Shown: one piece after another, positions 22,416 to 31,986 of the stretch
How the letters are laid out: the number at the start of each line of letters is the position of its first letter
How positions within the stretch are numbered: position 1 is the first letter of the stretch
NCBI GenBank assembly: GCA_016875165.1
Contig: VGSF01000024.1
Span: forward strand, 1 to 53,351
DNA: 53,351 bases
Origin: Deltaproteobacteria bacterium
Lineage (GTDB): Bacteria > Desulfobacterota > SM23-61
Reading direction: 5' to 3'
Notes under the pieces: generated by a model
Seen by the model: the letters and a program-made list of their open reading frames with translations, nothing else
Database searches by the model: none
What the model was told of the DNA's origin: nothing
Translations under genes and position numbers: made by a program

Positions 22416-22841
22416 ATGTTAGCGCCTAAAAAAGTGAAATACCGCAAGCAGCAGAAAGGGAGGCGGAGAGGAACCGCCTCTCGAGGAAGCCAGTTAAACT
22501 TCGGGGATTACGCCCTACAGGCCAGCGAATGCGGCTGGTTGACGACCAGGCAAATCGAGGCCGCGCGCGTAGCCATGACCCGTCATATCAAACGAGGGGG
22601 CAAGATATGGATTCGTATCTTTCCTGACAAACCCATTACCAAAAAACCGGCAGAAACCCGGATGGGCAAAGGAAAGGGAGCCCCGGAAGATTGGGTAGCC
22701 GTGATCAAGCCGGGAAGAATCCTGTATGAGATGGAAGGGGTGACCCGGGAGACGGCCGTTCAAGCTTTTCGCCTGGCGGCCCATAAGTTACCCCTGGCCA
22801 CGAAATTTATCGCCCGGGAGGAAGCCAGTGAAAGCGCGTGA
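22416..22841 (+). CDS. rplP: 50S ribosomal protein L16
   Basis: L16 helps position A-site tRNA. The 141-residue protein begins [19 protein letters not shown] and contains the conserved [20 protein letters not shown] and [20 protein letters not shown]. Its 3' end overlaps the rpmC start by 14 bases. Confidence 0.97.
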   Translation: MLAPKKVKYRKQQKGRRRGTASRGSQLNFGDYALQASECGWLTTRQIEAARVAMTRHIKRGGKIWIRIFPDKPITKKPAETRMGKGKGAPEDWVAVIKPGRILYEMEGVTRETAVQAFRLAAHKLPLATKFIAREEASESA

Positions 22842-23034
22842 ATTGAGGGATTTGAGCGCAGCAGAACTTCGCCAAAAGGAACAGGACGTAACGGCGGAGT
22901 TATTCAATTTGAATTTCCAGCATGCCACCGGGCAGCTGGAGAATACGGAACGTTTGCCCCAGGTTCGTAAAGACTTAGCCCGGGTGAAGACCATCCTGCG
23001 GCAGAAGAACGCGGCCCAGCCGAAAGCCAGATAA
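22828..23034 (+). CDS. rpmC: 50S ribosomal protein L29
   Basis: This small helical protein at the tunnel exit has 68 residues. GTG 22828 gives [20 protein letters not shown], the usual L29 N-terminus, and the product ends in a basic tail. GGGAGGAAGCCA inside rplP acts as ribosome-binding site. rpsQ begins 10 bases downstream. Confidence 0.95.
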   Translation: MKARELRDLSAAELRQKEQDVTAELFNLNFQHATGQLENTERLPQVRKDLARVKTILRQKNAAQPKAR

Positions 23035-23044
23035 GGAAGTGGGA

Positions 23045-23302
23045 ATGAAAGAGCGAGGGGTTCGTAAGACGATGGTGGGGACGGTAGTCAGTGACCGCAT
23101 GGATAAGACGGTCGTGGTTCTGGTCCAGAGATTGGTCAAGCATCCCCTGTACCAAAAATACACCCGCAAGAGGGCCAGGTACAAGGCCCATGATGAAAAA
23201 AACGAGTGCCGGATGGGCGACCGGGTCCTCCTGTTGGGGACTCGGCCATTAAGCCGGGAGAAACGCTGGCGGGTGAAGCAAATTTTGGAAAGGGCCCACT
23301 GA
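23045..23302 (+). CDS. rpsQ: 30S ribosomal protein S17
   Basis: S17 is an OB-fold 16S rRNA binding protein. ATG 23045 is preferred over GTG 23039 because AAGGAAG then has proper spacing. The product (85 residues) starts [20 protein letters not shown] and contains [21 protein letters not shown] 97-base spacer with a degenerate palindrome follows. Confidence 0.95.
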   Translation: MKERGVRKTMVGTVVSDRMDKTVVVLVQRLVKHPLYQKYTRKRARYKAHDEKNECRMGDRVLLLGTRPLSREKRWRVKQILERAH

Positions 23303-23317
23303 AAATGGGGGACGCGG

Positions 23318-23366
23318 ATTGCCGAATGCCGAATGCGGAATAAAGAATTCGGAATGAGGGATTAGA
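23318..23366. repeat. Degenerate palindrome in rpsQ-rplN spacer
   Basis: The words ATTGCCGAATGCCGAATGCG and GAATAAAGAATTCGGAATG are short tandem and inverted variants of a CGGAAT/ATTCCG core. No terminator T-tract is visible. It matches the style of the repeats in the other spacers of this cluster. Confidence 0.4.
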
Positions 23367-23399
23367 GGTTATTGAATTATTCAAGGTTAGGATATCGTT

Positions 23400-23768
23400 A
23401 TGATTCAAATGCAAACCTTATTAGACGCGGCTGATAATTCCGGGGCCAAGAAACTTTTCTGCATCAAAGTTTTGGGAGGAACGAGGCGCAGATATGCCAG
23501 CCTGGGAGATGTAATCATCGTCTCCGTGAAAGAAGCCATTCCCAACTCCAAAGTCAAAAAAGGGGATGTGATGCGGGCGGTAATCGTGCGCACCGTGAAG
23601 GAAGTCCGGCGGTTGGACGGCAGCTATATCAAATTTGACGACAATTCCGCGGTTTTGATCAATCCCCAGAACGATCCGGTGGGGACACGAATCTTCGGTC
23701 CGGTGGCCCGAGAACTGCGCGCAAAAAAATTTATGAAAATCATTTCCTTGGCTCCGGAAGTCCTTTGA
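23400..23768 (+). CDS. rplN: 50S ribosomal protein L14
   Basis: L14 contacts the 30S and binds ribosome silencing factor RsfS. The 122-residue protein starts [20 protein letters not shown] and contains [20 protein letters not shown] and the C-terminal [20 protein letters not shown]. This is normal length. Confidence 0.97.
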   Translation: MIQMQTLLDAADNSGAKKLFCIKVLGGTRRRYASLGDVIIVSVKEAIPNSKVKKGDVMRAVIVRTVKEVRRLDGSYIKFDDNSAVLINPQNDPVGTRIFGPVARELRAKKFMKIISLAPEVL

Positions 23769-23797
23769 GTCAGGGACATGGTCGGTTGAGGTTTTCG

Positions 23798-24130
23798 ATG
23801 GAATCGATCAGGTTTCATGTACGGAAGAATGACATAGTTAAAGTCATCGCCGGCAAAGAGAAGGGCAAGAGCGGCAAAATTCTCAAAGTCCTCCCCAAGA
23901 AGAATCGGGTATTGGTGGAAAAGGTCAACTTCATCAAGCGTCATTCCCGGCCAACCGGGCGCACCCGTCAGGGGGGGATCATCCAAAAGGAAGCCCCGAT
24001 TCACGTCTCCAATGTTTTGCTGTTATGTCCCAAGTGCAACCAGGGTGTGCGGACGGGGATGCGGGAATTAGAGAATGGAAAGAAAAACCTGGTCTGCAAA
24101 AAGTGCGGCGAGCTGATCGAAAGGACTTAG
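23798..24130 (+). CDS. rplX: 50S ribosomal protein L24
   Basis: L24 initiates 50S assembly near the tunnel exit. ATG 23798 gives 110 residues starting [20 protein letters not shown], a KOW domain with [20 protein letters not shown]. The C-terminus has CPKC (77/80) and CKKC (100/103), suggesting a bound metal. A TTG start 11 codons upstream is unlikely because it overlaps the rplN stop and adds nonconserved residues. Confidence 0.95.
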   Translation: MESIRFHVRKNDIVKVIAGKEKGKSGKILKVLPKKNRVLVEKVNFIKRHSRPTGRTRQGGIIQKEAPIHVSNVLLLCPKCNQGVRTGMRELENGKKNLVCKKCGELIERT

Positions 24131-24143
24131 GGGGCTTAGGACA

Positions 24144-24683
24144 ATGACCCGATTGAAAGAGATTTATCTGAAAGAGGTCGTTCCCCAGTTGATGAAAGCA
24201 TTCGGCTACAAAAATATCATGCAGGTTCCGAAGCTGGAGAAGATTACCCTCAACATGGGGCTGGGAGAAGCCGTCCAGAACATTAAAATTCTGGATTCAG
24301 CCGTAGAAGAGCTCACCCTGATTTCAGGGCAGAAGGCCGTAATCACCAAAGCCAAACGCTCCATCGCGACTTACAAGCTCCGGGAGGGGATGCCCATCGG
24401 TATAATGGTTACCCTGCGCCGGAATCGCATGCTGGAATTTTTCGATAGACTGGTGAATATCGCTCTACCGCGGGTTAGAGATTTCCGGGGAGTTTCCGGG
24501 AAAGCCTTTGACGGCCGGGGGAACTATTCACTGGGAATTCGGGAACAGATTATCTTTCCCGAGATCAATTTTGATAAAATTGACAAAGTCAAAGGGCTGA
24601 ACATTTCCATCGTTACCACCGCCAAAACGGATGAGGAAGGGAAGGAATTGCTCCGTCTGTTGGGAATGCCTTTTCGGAATTGA
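24144..24683 (+). CDS. rplE: 50S ribosomal protein L5
   Basis: L5 binds 5S rRNA in the central protuberance. The 179-residue product has the signature [20 protein letters not shown], then [20 protein letters not shown], and ends [14 protein letters not shown]. The next gene is 129 bases away behind a long hairpin repeat. Confidence 0.97.
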   Translation: MTRLKEIYLKEVVPQLMKAFGYKNIMQVPKLEKITLNMGLGEAVQNIKILDSAVEELTLISGQKAVITKAKRSIATYKLREGMPIGIMVTLRRNRMLEFFDRLVNIALPRVRDFRGVSGKAFDGRGNYSLGIREQIIFPEINFDKIDKVKGLNISIVTTAKTDEEGKELLRLLGMPFRN

Positions 24684-24718
24684 TATAGGTATTCGAACGC
24701 TGAACTCTAATGAATACA

Positions 24719-24791
24719 GGAGACAGGAGTCAGAATTCAGAATTCAGAATAAGTTTTTTATTCTGACTTCTGGATTCTGAATTCTGTCTCC
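24719..24791. repeat. Long perfect-looking hairpin repeat (GGAGACAG family)
   Basis: The left arm (24719-24752) begins GGAGACAGGAGTCAGAATTC and repeats AGAATTC. The right arm (24758-24791) ends TGAATTCTGTCTCC and mirrors it over about 34 bases with few mismatches, leaving a short TTTTT-type loop. No T-tract follows, so it is a palindromic repeat rather than a normal terminator. It is related to 17942-18004. Confidence 0.75.
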
Positions 24792-24812
24792 TCTTTGAAG
24801 AAAGGATAGGCT

Positions 24813-24998
24813 GTGGCCAGAACTGCCCTGATCATGAAGGCTAAAAGAAAACCAAAATTTAGAGTACGGACCTACCACCGCTGTCCAATTTGTGGGCGTT
24901 CGAGAGGGTATTACCGTAAGTTCGATTTATGTCGGATCTGTTTTCGCAACCTGGCTTCGCGAGGAGAGATTCCCGGCGTTATCAAGTCCAGCTGGTAG
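24813..24998 (+). CDS. rpsN: 30S ribosomal protein S14 (zinc form, type Z)
   Basis: S14 is a 30S head protein. GTG 24813 follows GAAAGGATAGGCT and gives 61 residues: [20 protein letters not shown], then CPIC (24/27) and CRIC (40/43). These four cysteines and the short length mark the zinc-binding form. rpsH starts 28 bases later. Confidence 0.97.
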   Translation: MARTALIMKAKRKPKFRVRTYHRCPICGRSRGYYRKFDLCRICFRNLASRGEIPGVIKSSW

Positions 24999-25026
24999 AG
25001 GACTTCAGTCAGGGAGGATAAAAGAG

Positions 25027-25428
25027 ATGGGGATGACCGACCCCTTGGCAGACATGCTCAGCCGCCTGCGGAATGCCAACAAGGCGAAACACGAGAAGGT
25101 GGATGTTCCAGCTTCCAACCTCAAAGGCCATGTAGCGCGCATTCTTAAGGATGAAGGCTATATCAAAAACTATAAACTCATCAAAGACGGAAAGCAGGGA
25201 ATTTTGAGAATCTACTTGAAGTATGACGGGGAGACCAAAAAACAAATTATCAGCGGTTTAAGAGTCATCAGCCGGCCAGGCTTGCGGAAGTATGTGCCCA
25301 AGGACGAAATCCCGCTGGTGCTCCGGGGCCTCGGACTTTCCGTACTTTCCACATCCAAGGGAATCATCACGGATAAGGAAGCCCGAAAGCTGAAAGTGGG
25401 CGGCGAGCTGCTCTGTTCGGTATGGTAA
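25027..25428 (+). CDS. rpsH: 30S ribosomal protein S8
   Basis: S8 binds the central domain of 16S rRNA and in E. coli represses the spc operon. ATG 25027 after GGGAGGATAAAAGAG gives 133 residues starting [23 protein letters not shown] 25033 is also possible. It ends with [20 protein letters not shown] and ELLCSVW, as usual. The upstream open frame overlaps rpsN and is not used here. Confidence 0.96.
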   Translation: MGMTDPLADMLSRLRNANKAKHEKVDVPASNLKGHVARILKDEGYIKNYKLIKDGKQGILRIYLKYDGETKKQIISGLRVISRPGLRKYVPKDEIPLVLRGLGLSVLSTSKGIITDKEARKLKVGGELLCSVW

Positions 25429-25447
25429 GAATTCGAGGGAGATGATC

Positions 25448-25987
25448 ATGTCGCGAATTGGAAAAAAATCTGTTTCTCTTCCCCAGGGGGTGAAAGTCCT
25501 TTTGGAAAGGCCTTTCGTAAGAATTTCGGGCCCCAAAGGGAATCTGAGTCAAAAATTAGACGGGGGAGTAACCCTCGCGGTGGAGCAGGATCAAGTATGG
25601 GTGAAACCGCCTGACGACCCCAAAAAGGGAAAAGCCCTGCAGGGGCTCACCCGCACCCTTATTGCCAACATGGTCAAAGGGGTGAGCCAGGGGTTTGAGC
25701 GGGTGCTGGAAATTAATGGGGTAGGCTACCGGGTGGAGTTGCAGGGTAACGCCTTGAATTTTAATCTGGGCTATTCTCACCCGATTCGCTTTGCTCTCCC
25801 CGAAGGGGTTAAAGCCGAAGTGGAACGTCAGAACCGCCTCACCCTGCGGGGGGTGGACAAGCATCTGTTAGGACTAACGGCCGCCAAAATTCGCAGCCTC
25901 CGCCCTCCGGAGCCATACGGGGGGAAGGGGATTAAGTATGCCGAAGAGGTCATCCGCCGAAAGGCCGGAAAGACCGCCGCCGCCTAA
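25448..25987 (+). CDS. rplF: 50S ribosomal protein L6
   Basis: L6 lies near the sarcin-ricin loop. ATG 25448 is chosen over 25442 because GGGAG then sits 6 bases upstream and the product starts MSRIGKKSVSLPQGVKVLL. It has 179 residues in two similar domains and contains LRPPEPYGGKGIKYAEEVIR. A miniature element separates it from rplR. Confidence 0.96.
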   Translation: MSRIGKKSVSLPQGVKVLLERPFVRISGPKGNLSQKLDGGVTLAVEQDQVWVKPPDDPKKGKALQGLTRTLIANMVKGVSQGFERVLEINGVGYRVELQGNALNFNLGYSHPIRFALPEGVKAEVERQNRLTLRGVDKHLLGLTAAKIRSLRPPEPYGGKGIKYAEEVIRRKAGKTAAA

Positions 25988-26000
25988 ATTATTTTATAGA

Positions 26001-26143
26001 GAGGCTCTTGCAAAACTCTTGAAAAATAGAGGAAATCGTCATTCCGGGCAAGCGAAGCGCGACCCGGAATCCAGGATTTTCAAGAAATTCTGGATTCCGG
26101 CTTTCGCCGGAATGACGGAGTAAACGACTTATGCAAGAAGCTC
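26001..26143. mobile_element. Miniature inverted-repeat element, family B copy 1
   Basis: The ends GAGGCTCTTGCAAAACT and CTTATGCAAGAAGCTC are imperfect inverted repeats. TAGA flanks both sides (25997-26000, 26144-26147), as expected of a 4-bp target duplication. The interior contains CATTCCGGGCAAGC and two inverted CTGGATTCCGG/CCGGAATGACG words. There is no ORF. It sits between rplF and rplR and must be transcribed through. Confidence 0.7.
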
Positions 26144-26174
26144 TAGAATTAAATTTAATAAAAAGGAAACGGGC

Positions 26175-26540
26175 GTGTTAAGAAAAGAGAAAGTAGTAGC
26201 GCGCAAGCGCAGGAAGAAGCGAGTGATCTCCAAGGTGCGGGGCACTCCGGAGCGTCCCCGCCTCTGTGTTTTCAAAAGTTCCCGGCATATTTACGCCCAG
26301 CTGATTGATGATTCACGCGGGCAAACCTTGGCTGCGGCCTCTTCCCAGAATCCGGAATGGAGAGGAACGGAACGGGAGAAGGGGAAGGCGGGAATGGCCA
26401 GACGGGTCGGCGCTCTGATTGCCGAAAGAGCTTTAGCCAAGCAGGTGCAAAAAGTGGTCTTCGACCGCAATGGGTTTTTGTACCACGGGCGGGTCAAGGC
26501 TCTGGCCGAGGCAGCGCGCGAGAAGGGGTTGGATTTTTAA
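26175..26540 (+). CDS. rplR: 50S ribosomal protein L18
   Basis: L18 binds 5S rRNA together with L5. GTG 26175 follows AAAAGGAAACGGGC and gives 121 residues beginning [20 protein letters not shown], with [20 protein letters not shown] and [20 protein letters not shown]. This is normal length. A 90-base spacer with a degenerate palindrome follows. Confidence 0.96.
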   Translation: MLRKEKVVARKRRKKRVISKVRGTPERPRLCVFKSSRHIYAQLIDDSRGQTLAAASSQNPEWRGTEREKGKAGMARRVGALIAERALAKQVQKVVFDRNGFLYHGRVKALAEAAREKGLDF

Positions 26541-26613
26541 ATAGCGATCAGCGTCCAGCAATCAACAAGATCGATTAAAAAATTTTACTGACGACTGATA
26601 GCTGCAAGCTGGC
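26541..26613. repeat. Degenerate palindrome in rplR-rpsE spacer
   Basis: AGCGATCAGCGTCCAGCAATC on the left is loosely mirrored by TTACTGACGACTGATAGCT on the right, around an AT-rich centre. It resembles the tandem AGTCAGC/GCTGACT palindromes found in spacers of related genomes. The downstream GGGAGG belongs to rpsE. Confidence 0.45.
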
Positions 26614-26630
26614 AAAAGGGAGGATATTCA

Positions 26631-27128
26631 TTGGCGCAGATTAAACCGGAAGAACTTGAGCTTGTCGACCGCGTGGTGCATATCAACCGTGTGGCCAAGG
26701 TGGTCAAAGGCGGAAGAAGATTCAGCTTCAGCGCCCTGGTCGTGGTGGGAAACGGCAAAGGAGTTGTCGGGTTTGGCTTGGGTAAAGCTAACGAAGTGCC
26801 CGAAGCGATTCGCAAGGGAATCGATCAGGCTAAAAAGAACTTGATCCAGGTTCCCCTGATCCGGGGTTCAATTCCCTTCGAAACCATCGGGCGCTTTGGG
26901 GCGGCTCGGGTATTTTTAAAACCGGCCTCCGAAGGAACCGGGGTCATTGCCGGCGGAGCTGTGAGAGCGGTTTTAGAATCAGCCGGAATCGTCAACATTC
27001 TTACAAAATGCCTGGGTTCGCGTAACCCCCACAATGTAATAAAGGCAACGATTGAAGGTCTGTGCATGCTGAAAACACCGGAGGACATTGCCGGCAAGCG
27101 GGGAAAAATGGTGGCAGAAGTTCTTTAG
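26631..27128 (+). CDS. rpsE: 30S ribosomal protein S5
   Basis: S5 works with S4 in fidelity and mRNA entry. TTG 26631 follows GGGAGGATATTCA and yields 165 residues. Visible are [20 protein letters not shown], the double-stranded RNA binding part, and [19 protein letters not shown] in the C-terminal domain. This is normal length. Confidence 0.97.
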   Translation: MAQIKPEELELVDRVVHINRVAKVVKGGRRFSFSALVVVGNGKGVVGFGLGKANEVPEAIRKGIDQAKKNLIQVPLIRGSIPFETIGRFGAARVFLKPASEGTGVIAGGAVRAVLESAGIVNILTKCLGSRNPHNVIKATIEGLCMLKTPEDIAGKRGKMVAEVL

Positions 27129-27189
27129 CTTCCTTTACGTTCTCTGGCAGCCCGGGTAGCCGATCGTCAATTTCCTTGAAGGATGCGAT

Positions 27190-27375
27190 ATGGAAGAAAG
27201 AATGATTCAGGTGCAATTGGTGCGGAGTGAAATTAGTCAGCCGGAAACTCAACGCCGGACTTTAAGGGGACTGGGTTTGACCAGGATGCAGCGAACGGTA
27301 AAACTCAAGGATACGCCGGCCATCCGCGGAATGCTCCGGAAAGTTTCTCATTTGGTGCGAGTAATCGAAAGCTAG
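27190..27375 (+). CDS. rpmD: 50S ribosomal protein L30
   Basis: The 61-residue protein starts MEERMIQVQLVRSEISQPE and has the L30 signature RTLRGLGLTRMQRTVKLKDT. It lies in its usual place between rpsE and rplO, 61 and 11 bases away. Confidence 0.95.
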   Translation: MEERMIQVQLVRSEISQPETQRRTLRGLGLTRMQRTVKLKDTPAIRGMLRKVSHLVRVIES

Positions 27376-27386
27376 GGGATCGATAG

Positions 27387-27827
27387 ATGAAGCTTGGCGA
27401 TTTAAAGCCTCCGCAAGGAGCGAGGAAAAAGAGCAAAAGGATCGGCCGGGGCGAAGGATCTGGTCACGGAGGAACTTCCACGCGCGGGCATAAAGGGCAG
27501 AAAGCCCGCTCGGGCGGTAAGGTTTCCCGGGGCTTTGAGGGCGGCCAGATGCCCATGCAAAGGCGCCTCCCCAAACGGGGTTTCAAAAACCCTTTCCGCA
27601 AGGAGTATGAGGTTGTTAACATCCGGGATTTGACCCGCTTTCCAGCAGGCACGGTGGTGGATTTGGCGGCGCTAAAAGCTTCGGGTCTGATAAAAAAGAT
27701 TCGATGGGGAGTCAAAGTGTTAGGCGATGGGTCTATTAACCATCCTTTGACTGTACAGGCGCATCATTTCACCTTAACCGCCCAAAACAAGATTGAGGCT
27801 GCTGGAGGAAAGACGGAGGTTCTCTAA
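27387..27827 (+). CDS. rplO: 50S ribosomal protein L15
   Basis: L15 is a late assembly protein, here with 146 residues. The glycine/arginine-rich N-terminus reads GRGEGSGHGGTSTRGHKGQK, followed by GGQMPMQRRLPKRGF, which threads into 23S rRNA. The C-terminal globular domain follows. Its stop is 3 bases before secY. Confidence 0.97.
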   Translation: MKLGDLKPPQGARKKSKRIGRGEGSGHGGTSTRGHKGQKARSGGKVSRGFEGGQMPMQRRLPKRGFKNPFRKEYEVVNIRDLTRFPAGTVVDLAALKASGLIKKIRWGVKVLGDGSINHPLTVQAHHFTLTAQNKIEAAGGKTEVL

Positions 27828-27830
27828 AAA

Positions 27831-29138
27831 TTGTTACAGGGATTCCAAAACATTCCTAAGATTCCGGAGCTGAAGCGCAGGGTCATCATCACCCTTCTTT
27901 TGCTGGCGGTTTATCGCATCGGGGTGCATGTTCCCACTCCGGGCATCGATGCCGCGGCCTTGTCGGCCTTCTTTGCTCAAGCCAAAGGAACGCTCTTTAG
28001 TTTTATCGATATGTTTTCCGGAGGGGCTTTCGAGCGGCTGTCGGTATTCGCCCTGGGGATCATGCCCTATATCAGTTCTTCGATCATCCTGCAGCTCCTT
28101 ACGGTGGTGGTTCCCCATCTGGAGCGGCTGTCCAAAGAAGGGGAGGCCGGGAAGAAAAAAATCACCCAGTACACCCGCTATGGCACAGTGCTCCTCAGCC
28201 TGATCCAGGGGTTTGGCATCAGCGTCGGATTGGAGCGGATGACCGGTCCGGGCGGGGAGCTGGTGGTCATGGACCCGGGATGGTCCTTCCGTTTAATGAC
28301 TATGATAACCCTCACGGCCGGCACATCTTTCATCATGTGGCTGGGTGAACAAATCACGGAGAGGGGAATCGGCAACGGGATTTCTCTAGTTATTTTTTCG
28401 GGAATCGTGGCCGGCTTGCCCTCCGCCATCGGCGGCAGTTTTCGCTTGATCCGCACGGGTGAACTGGGAATCCTGGTTACTCTCTTCCTGGTACTTCTGA
28501 TGGTGGCAGTGGTAGGAGCGATCGTTTACGTGGAGAGGGGGCAGCGGCGTATTCCGGTGCAATACGCCAAGCGTATTGTCGGCCGGAGAATGTACGGAGG
28601 GCAGACCACCCACCTGCCGCTGAAGATCAACACGGCAGGGGTCATTCCCCCGATATTTGCTTCCTCCATTATTATGTTTCCGGCGACCATCGCCAATTTT
28701 CTGGAACATCCCTGGATGAAAGCTATTGCTACCCAGTTGGCGCCCGGGTCGGTGATTTATGAGCTCATCTACGTGGCTTTCATTTTTTTCTTCTGTTATT
28801 TTTACACGGCTGTTACCTTCAACCCCACGGATGTGGCCGACAATATGCGCAAATATGGCGGATACATCCCCGGGATACGTCCCGGACAGAAAACGGCAGA
28901 ATTCGTGGACCGCGTTTTAACCCGGCTCACTTTCAGCGGAGCGGTTTATGTATCGGCCATCTGCGTTCTACCTTCCATCCTGATCACTAAGTTTCACGTG
29001 CCGTTCTATTTCGGGGGAACAGCCCTGTTAATCGTTGTGGGAGTGGCTCTGGATACTGTAGGGCAGATAGAATCCCACATGTTGATGCGCCATTATGAAG
29101 GGTTCATGAAACGGGGGCGGATCAAGGGGAGAAGATAG
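27831..29138 (+). CDS. secY: Preprotein translocase subunit SecY
   Basis: SecY is the channel subunit of SecYEG in the inner membrane. TTG 27831 follows GGAGGTTCTCTAAAAA and gives 435 residues. Ten membrane segments are expected. Visible are [17 protein letters not shown] near the N-terminus, [33 protein letters not shown] and the loop [15 protein letters not shown]. map follows after 8 bases; adk, often found here, is absent. Confidence 0.97.
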   Translation: MLQGFQNIPKIPELKRRVIITLLLLAVYRIGVHVPTPGIDAAALSAFFAQAKGTLFSFIDMFSGGAFERLSVFALGIMPYISSSIILQLLTVVVPHLERLSKEGEAGKKKITQYTRYGTVLLSLIQGFGISVGLERMTGPGGELVVMDPGWSFRLMTMITLTAGTSFIMWLGEQITERGIGNGISLVIFSGIVAGLPSAIGGSFRLIRTGELGILVTLFLVLLMVAVVGAIVYVERGQRRIPVQYAKRIVGRRMYGGQTTHLPLKINTAGVIPPIFASSIIMFPATIANFLEHPWMKAIATQLAPGSVIYELIYVAFIFFFCYFYTAVTFNPTDVADNMRKYGGYIPGIRPGQKTAEFVDRVLTRLTFSGAVYVSAICVLPSILITKFHVPFYFGGTALLIVVGVALDTVGQIESHMLMRHYEGFMKRGRIKGRR

Positions 29139-29146
29139 GAGGAGAG

Positions 29147-29926
29147 ATGAGTTCGTCGCCGCCTCTGCCGGAAGGGGACAGAATCATTTTGAAGTCTTCG
29201 CAAGAGATCGAAAAGATGCGGCGCAGCAATCAGATCGTGGCCGAGGTTTTAGAGGAGATGAAGGCGGCGGCCCAACCCGGGGTCACCACAGGGGAGCTGG
29301 GTGAGCTGGCCGAGGCTCTGTTAGCCAAGCGCAAAGCCCGTTCGGCCTTCAAAGGATACAACGGATTTCCGGCTGCCCTGTGCACCTCGGTGAATGAGGA
29401 AGTTGTTCACGGTATCCCTTCGGACCGGGTCCTTAAGGAAGGGGACATCCTGAGTTTGGATTTCGGGGTGATCTTTGATGACTTTTATGGGGATGCCGCC
29501 ATCACCCTGCCCATCGGGCGCATCTCGCCGGAAGCAGAGCGCTTGCTTAGGGTAACGGAGGAGGCACTTTACCTGGCCATCGAAGAGGCCAGGCCGGAAA
29601 ATCGCCTCCAAAATATTTCCGCGGCGATTCAAAAGCATGTAGAAGAGCGCGGATTCTCGGTGGTGCGGGAATTTGTCGGACATGGCATTGGCAAGCATTT
29701 GCATGAAAAACCCCAGATCCCCAATTTTGGAATTTCCGGTCGCGGAGTTCGCTTGAAACCAGGGATGACCCTGGCCATTGAGCCTATGATCAACGCCGGG
29801 AGTTACGAAGTGATGCTTCTCCAGGATGGCTGGACGGCCGTGACCAAGGACAGAAGTCTTTCCGCGCATTTTGAACATTCTGTGGCGGTGACGGAAAACG
29901 GGCCGGATATTTTAAGTAAACTGTAA
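29147..29926 (+). CDS. map: Methionine aminopeptidase, type I
   Basis: This enzyme removes the initiator Met from nascent proteins. It has 259 residues. The pita-bread fold metal ligands are recognisable in LSLDFGVIFDDFYGDAAITL (two Asp), FVGHGIGKHLHEKPQIPN (His), TLAIEPMINAG (Glu) and the C-terminal HFEHSVAVTENG (Glu). The stop codon overlaps the 6-bp duplication of the miniature element that follows. Confidence 0.96.
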   Translation: MSSSPPLPEGDRIILKSSQEIEKMRRSNQIVAEVLEEMKAAAQPGVTTGELGELAEALLAKRKARSAFKGYNGFPAALCTSVNEEVVHGIPSDRVLKEGDILSLDFGVIFDDFYGDAAITLPIGRISPEAERLLRVTEEALYLAIEEARPENRLQNISAAIQKHVEERGFSVVREFVGHGIGKHLHEKPQIPNFGISGRGVRLKPGMTLAIEPMINAGSYEVMLLQDGWTAVTKDRSLSAHFEHSVAVTENGPDILSKL

Positions 29927-29930
29927 AGTT

Positions 29931-30083
29931 GATGATCTCGTAAAAAGTCAAAATTTGGATGGCAAAGTAAAAAGCTCCATATGCAAGGCGCGCAAAACCT
30001 GAGGAGTGAGGCGTACTTACAAGGTACGCCGCAACGACGAAGGTGAAGCGCAACGCCGCAGATGGACTTTTTACGAAGCCATC
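29931..30083. mobile_element. Miniature inverted-repeat element, family A copy 2
   Basis: The left end GATGATCTCGTAAAAAGTC (29931-29949) is identical to copy 1. The right end GACTTTTTACGAAGCCATC (30065-30083) is its near inverted copy. AAAGTT flanks both sides (29925-29930, 30084-30089). The interior differs from copies 1 and 3 and includes GGCGTACTTACAAGGTACGCC, a hairpin. Only the ends are shared, which suggests interchangeable cargo. Confidence 0.75.
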
Positions 30084-30137
30084 AAAGTTGACAAGCAAAG
30101 CCCACGGGCCTAACTAACAATTGGGGATTGATCAGGC

Positions 30138-30356
30138 ATGCCGAAAGAAGACGCCATTGAAGTCGAGGGAACGGTAGTCGAAACCCTGCCCAACGCCATG
30201 TTTAGGGTGGAATTGGAGAACGGGCACCGCGTGCTGGCGCACATTTCCGGCAAAATGCGCATGCATTTCATAAAAATATTGCCCGGGGATAAGGTAACCG
30301 TGGAACTTTCCCCTTACGATCTAAACCGGGGACGGATTATTTACCGGGCGAAATGA
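30138..30356 (+). CDS. infA: Translation initiation factor IF-1
   Basis: IF-1 is an OB-fold protein that blocks the A site during initiation. The 72-residue product starts [20 protein letters not shown] and contains [19 protein letters not shown] and [14 protein letters not shown]. The length is typical. rpmJ follows after 10 bases. Confidence 0.97.
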   Translation: MPKEDAIEVEGTVVETLPNAMFRVELENGHRVLAHISGKMRMHFIKILPGDKVTVELSPYDLNRGRIIYRAK

Positions 30357-30366
30357 GGAGCAAAGG

Positions 30367-30480
30367 ATGAAAGTAAGGGCTTCTGTGCGACGAATTTGTG
30401 ATAAATGTAAGGTAGTCAAACGGAAAGGCGTGGTGCGGGTGATTTGCCAGAATACCCGGCACAAACAGCGGCAAGGATAA
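30367..30480 (+). CDS. rpmJ: 50S ribosomal protein L36
   Basis: This 37-residue protein starts [20 protein letters not shown]. Zinc ligands C11, C14, C27 and H32 are all present, so it is the zinc-binding form. GAGGAGCAAAGG precedes the ATG. It sits between infA and rpsM as in most bacteria. Confidence 0.95.
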   Translation: MKVRASVRRICDKCKVVKRKGVVRVICQNTRHKQRQG

Positions 30481-30504
30481 AGAGGGGAAACAAAGGAGGG
30501 AAGC

Positions 30505-30876
30505 GTGGCGCGTATAGCAGGGATTGATCTACCCCGGAATAAGAATGTGGACATTGCTCTGACCTATATACATGGTATTGGGCGGTCCACTGCCCGCAAG
30601 CTTTTGCAAGAAGCCCAGGTTGACGGCCAACGGAAAACGGACCAGCTGACGGATGCCGAGGTGGCCAAGATCCGCGAGGCGATCGACAAGAGCAACTTGA
30701 AGATCGAAGGGGACCTGCGACGGGAAGTTTCTGTAAACATCAAACGTCTGATGGATCTGGGATCCTACCGGGGCCTGCGCCATCGACGCTCATTGCCGGT
30801 GCGGGGCCAGCGCACCCATACCAATGCCCGCACCCGTAAAGGACCAAGGCGCCAGATCGGCGGAAAGAGGAAATAA
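30505..30876 (+). CDS. rpsM: 30S ribosomal protein S13
   Basis: S13 is a head protein contacting P-site tRNA and the 50S. GTG 30505 follows AAAGGAGGGAAGC and gives 123 residues starting [20 protein letters not shown]. The signature [20 protein letters not shown] and the basic tail [11 protein letters not shown] are present. rpsK is 10 bases on. Confidence 0.97.
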   Translation: MARIAGIDLPRNKNVDIALTYIHGIGRSTARKLLQEAQVDGQRKTDQLTDAEVAKIREAIDKSNLKIEGDLRREVSVNIKRLMDLGSYRGLRHRRSLPVRGQRTHTNARTRKGPRRQIGGKRK

Positions 30877-30886
30877 AGGAGGAATA

Positions 30887-31279
30887 ATGCCGCCAGTGAA
30901 GAGCTCAGGGGCGAAGAGGAGGGAACGGCGGAACATCCAGACCGGGGTCGCCCATATCCAGTCCACTTTTAATAATACGATCGTGACCATCACGGACGTG
31001 AGCGGGAACGTCATCGCCTGGGCCAGTGCGGGCAGTGTGGGGTTTAAGGGATCGCGGAAGAGCACCCCGTTTGCCGCGCAGTTGGCTGCCGAACAGGCCG
31101 CCAAAAAAGCGATGGAACAAGGGATGAGGACCATTGAAGTATTCGTCAAGGGACCGGGGGCGGGACGCGAGGCTGCCCTGCGTTCCTTACAAGCTGCCGG
31201 ATTTCGGATCGACACCATCCGGGATGTTACGCCCATTCCGCACAATGGCTGCCGACCACCCAAGAGACGCCGGGTGTAA
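30887..31279 (+). CDS. rpsK: 30S ribosomal protein S11
   Basis: S11 is a platform protein near the E site. ATG 30887 after AAAGGAGGAATA gives 130 residues starting [20 protein letters not shown]; an in-frame extension to 30824 would overlap rpsM and is rejected. It contains [20 protein letters not shown] and ends [10 protein letters not shown]. Confidence 0.97.
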   Translation: MPPVKSSGAKRRERRNIQTGVAHIQSTFNNTIVTITDVSGNVIAWASAGSVGFKGSRKSTPFAAQLAAEQAAKKAMEQGMRTIEVFVKGPGAGREAALRSLQAAGFRIDTIRDVTPIPHNGCRPPKRRRV

Positions 31280-31317
31280 ACCCGGGTAAAGGATCGATAT
31301 GAGAGAGGAGGGTCACT

Positions 31318-31944
31318 TTGGCGAGACATATTGAATCGGTTTGCCGGTTATGCCGGCGGGAGAACCTGAAACTTTATTTAAAAGGGGACCGGTGTTATTC
31401 CGGCAAATGCGCCGCCGAGCGGCGTAGTTACCCACCGGGTCAGCACGGCCAATCCCGGGCGAAATTTTCCAGTTACGGCGTTCAGCTTCGGGAAAAGCAA
31501 AAAGTCAAACGGATGTACGGCCTGGCTGAAAAACAGTTCCGTAATTTTTTCGCCAAAGCGGAAAGACAAAAAGGAATTACCGGCACCAACCTTCTCATTC
31601 TTTTGGAGAGGCGTTTGGACAATATGGTTTATCGGCTGGGATTTGCCAATTCGCGGAATGAAGCCCGTCAACTGATTCAACACAATCACTTCAGCGTCAA
31701 CGGGAAAAAAGTGAGCATCCCCTCTTATTTGGTGAAGGTGGGAGATTTGATTGAATTGCGGGAGAAGAGCCGTAAGAATGCCAAAATCATTGATTCTTTA
31801 GAAGGCGTGGCCCGGAGAGGGATTCCTTCCTGGCTGGAACTGGACAAGGATCATTTCCAGGGGCGGATAATGACTTTACCCAACCGTGAGGATTTAACCA
31901 TGCCCATCAAGGAACAACTGATTGTGGAGCTTTATTCTAAATAA
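31318..31944 (+). CDS. rpsD: 30S ribosomal protein S4 (zinc form)
   Basis: S4 initiates 30S assembly. TTG 31318 follows GAGAGGAGGGTCACT and gives 208 residues. Cysteines 9, 12, 26 and 31 form the zinc motif of the C+ type. The S4 RNA-binding domain reads [20 protein letters not shown] and [17 protein letters not shown]. rpoA follows after 42 bases. Confidence 0.97.
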   Translation: MARHIESVCRLCRRENLKLYLKGDRCYSGKCAAERRSYPPGQHGQSRAKFSSYGVQLREKQKVKRMYGLAEKQFRNFFAKAERQKGITGTNLLILLERRLDNMVYRLGFANSRNEARQLIQHNHFSVNGKKVSIPSYLVKVGDLIELREKSRKNAKIIDSLEGVARRGIPSWLELDKDHFQGRIMTLPNREDLTMPIKEQLIVELYSK

Positions 31945-31986
31945 CCTGGCGATGATCCCAGTCGAATTCGAGATCAAGGAGTTCAT

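Noticed and set aside
24719..24791. Terminator inside the spc cluster.
   Set aside because: There is no T-tract after the stem, and essential genes continue directly downstream without a visible promoter.
20546..26613. A CRISPR array made from the repeats in the ribosomal spacers.
   Set aside because: The repeats are palindromic, irregularly spaced and scattered between genes, with no uniform spacers and no cas genes.
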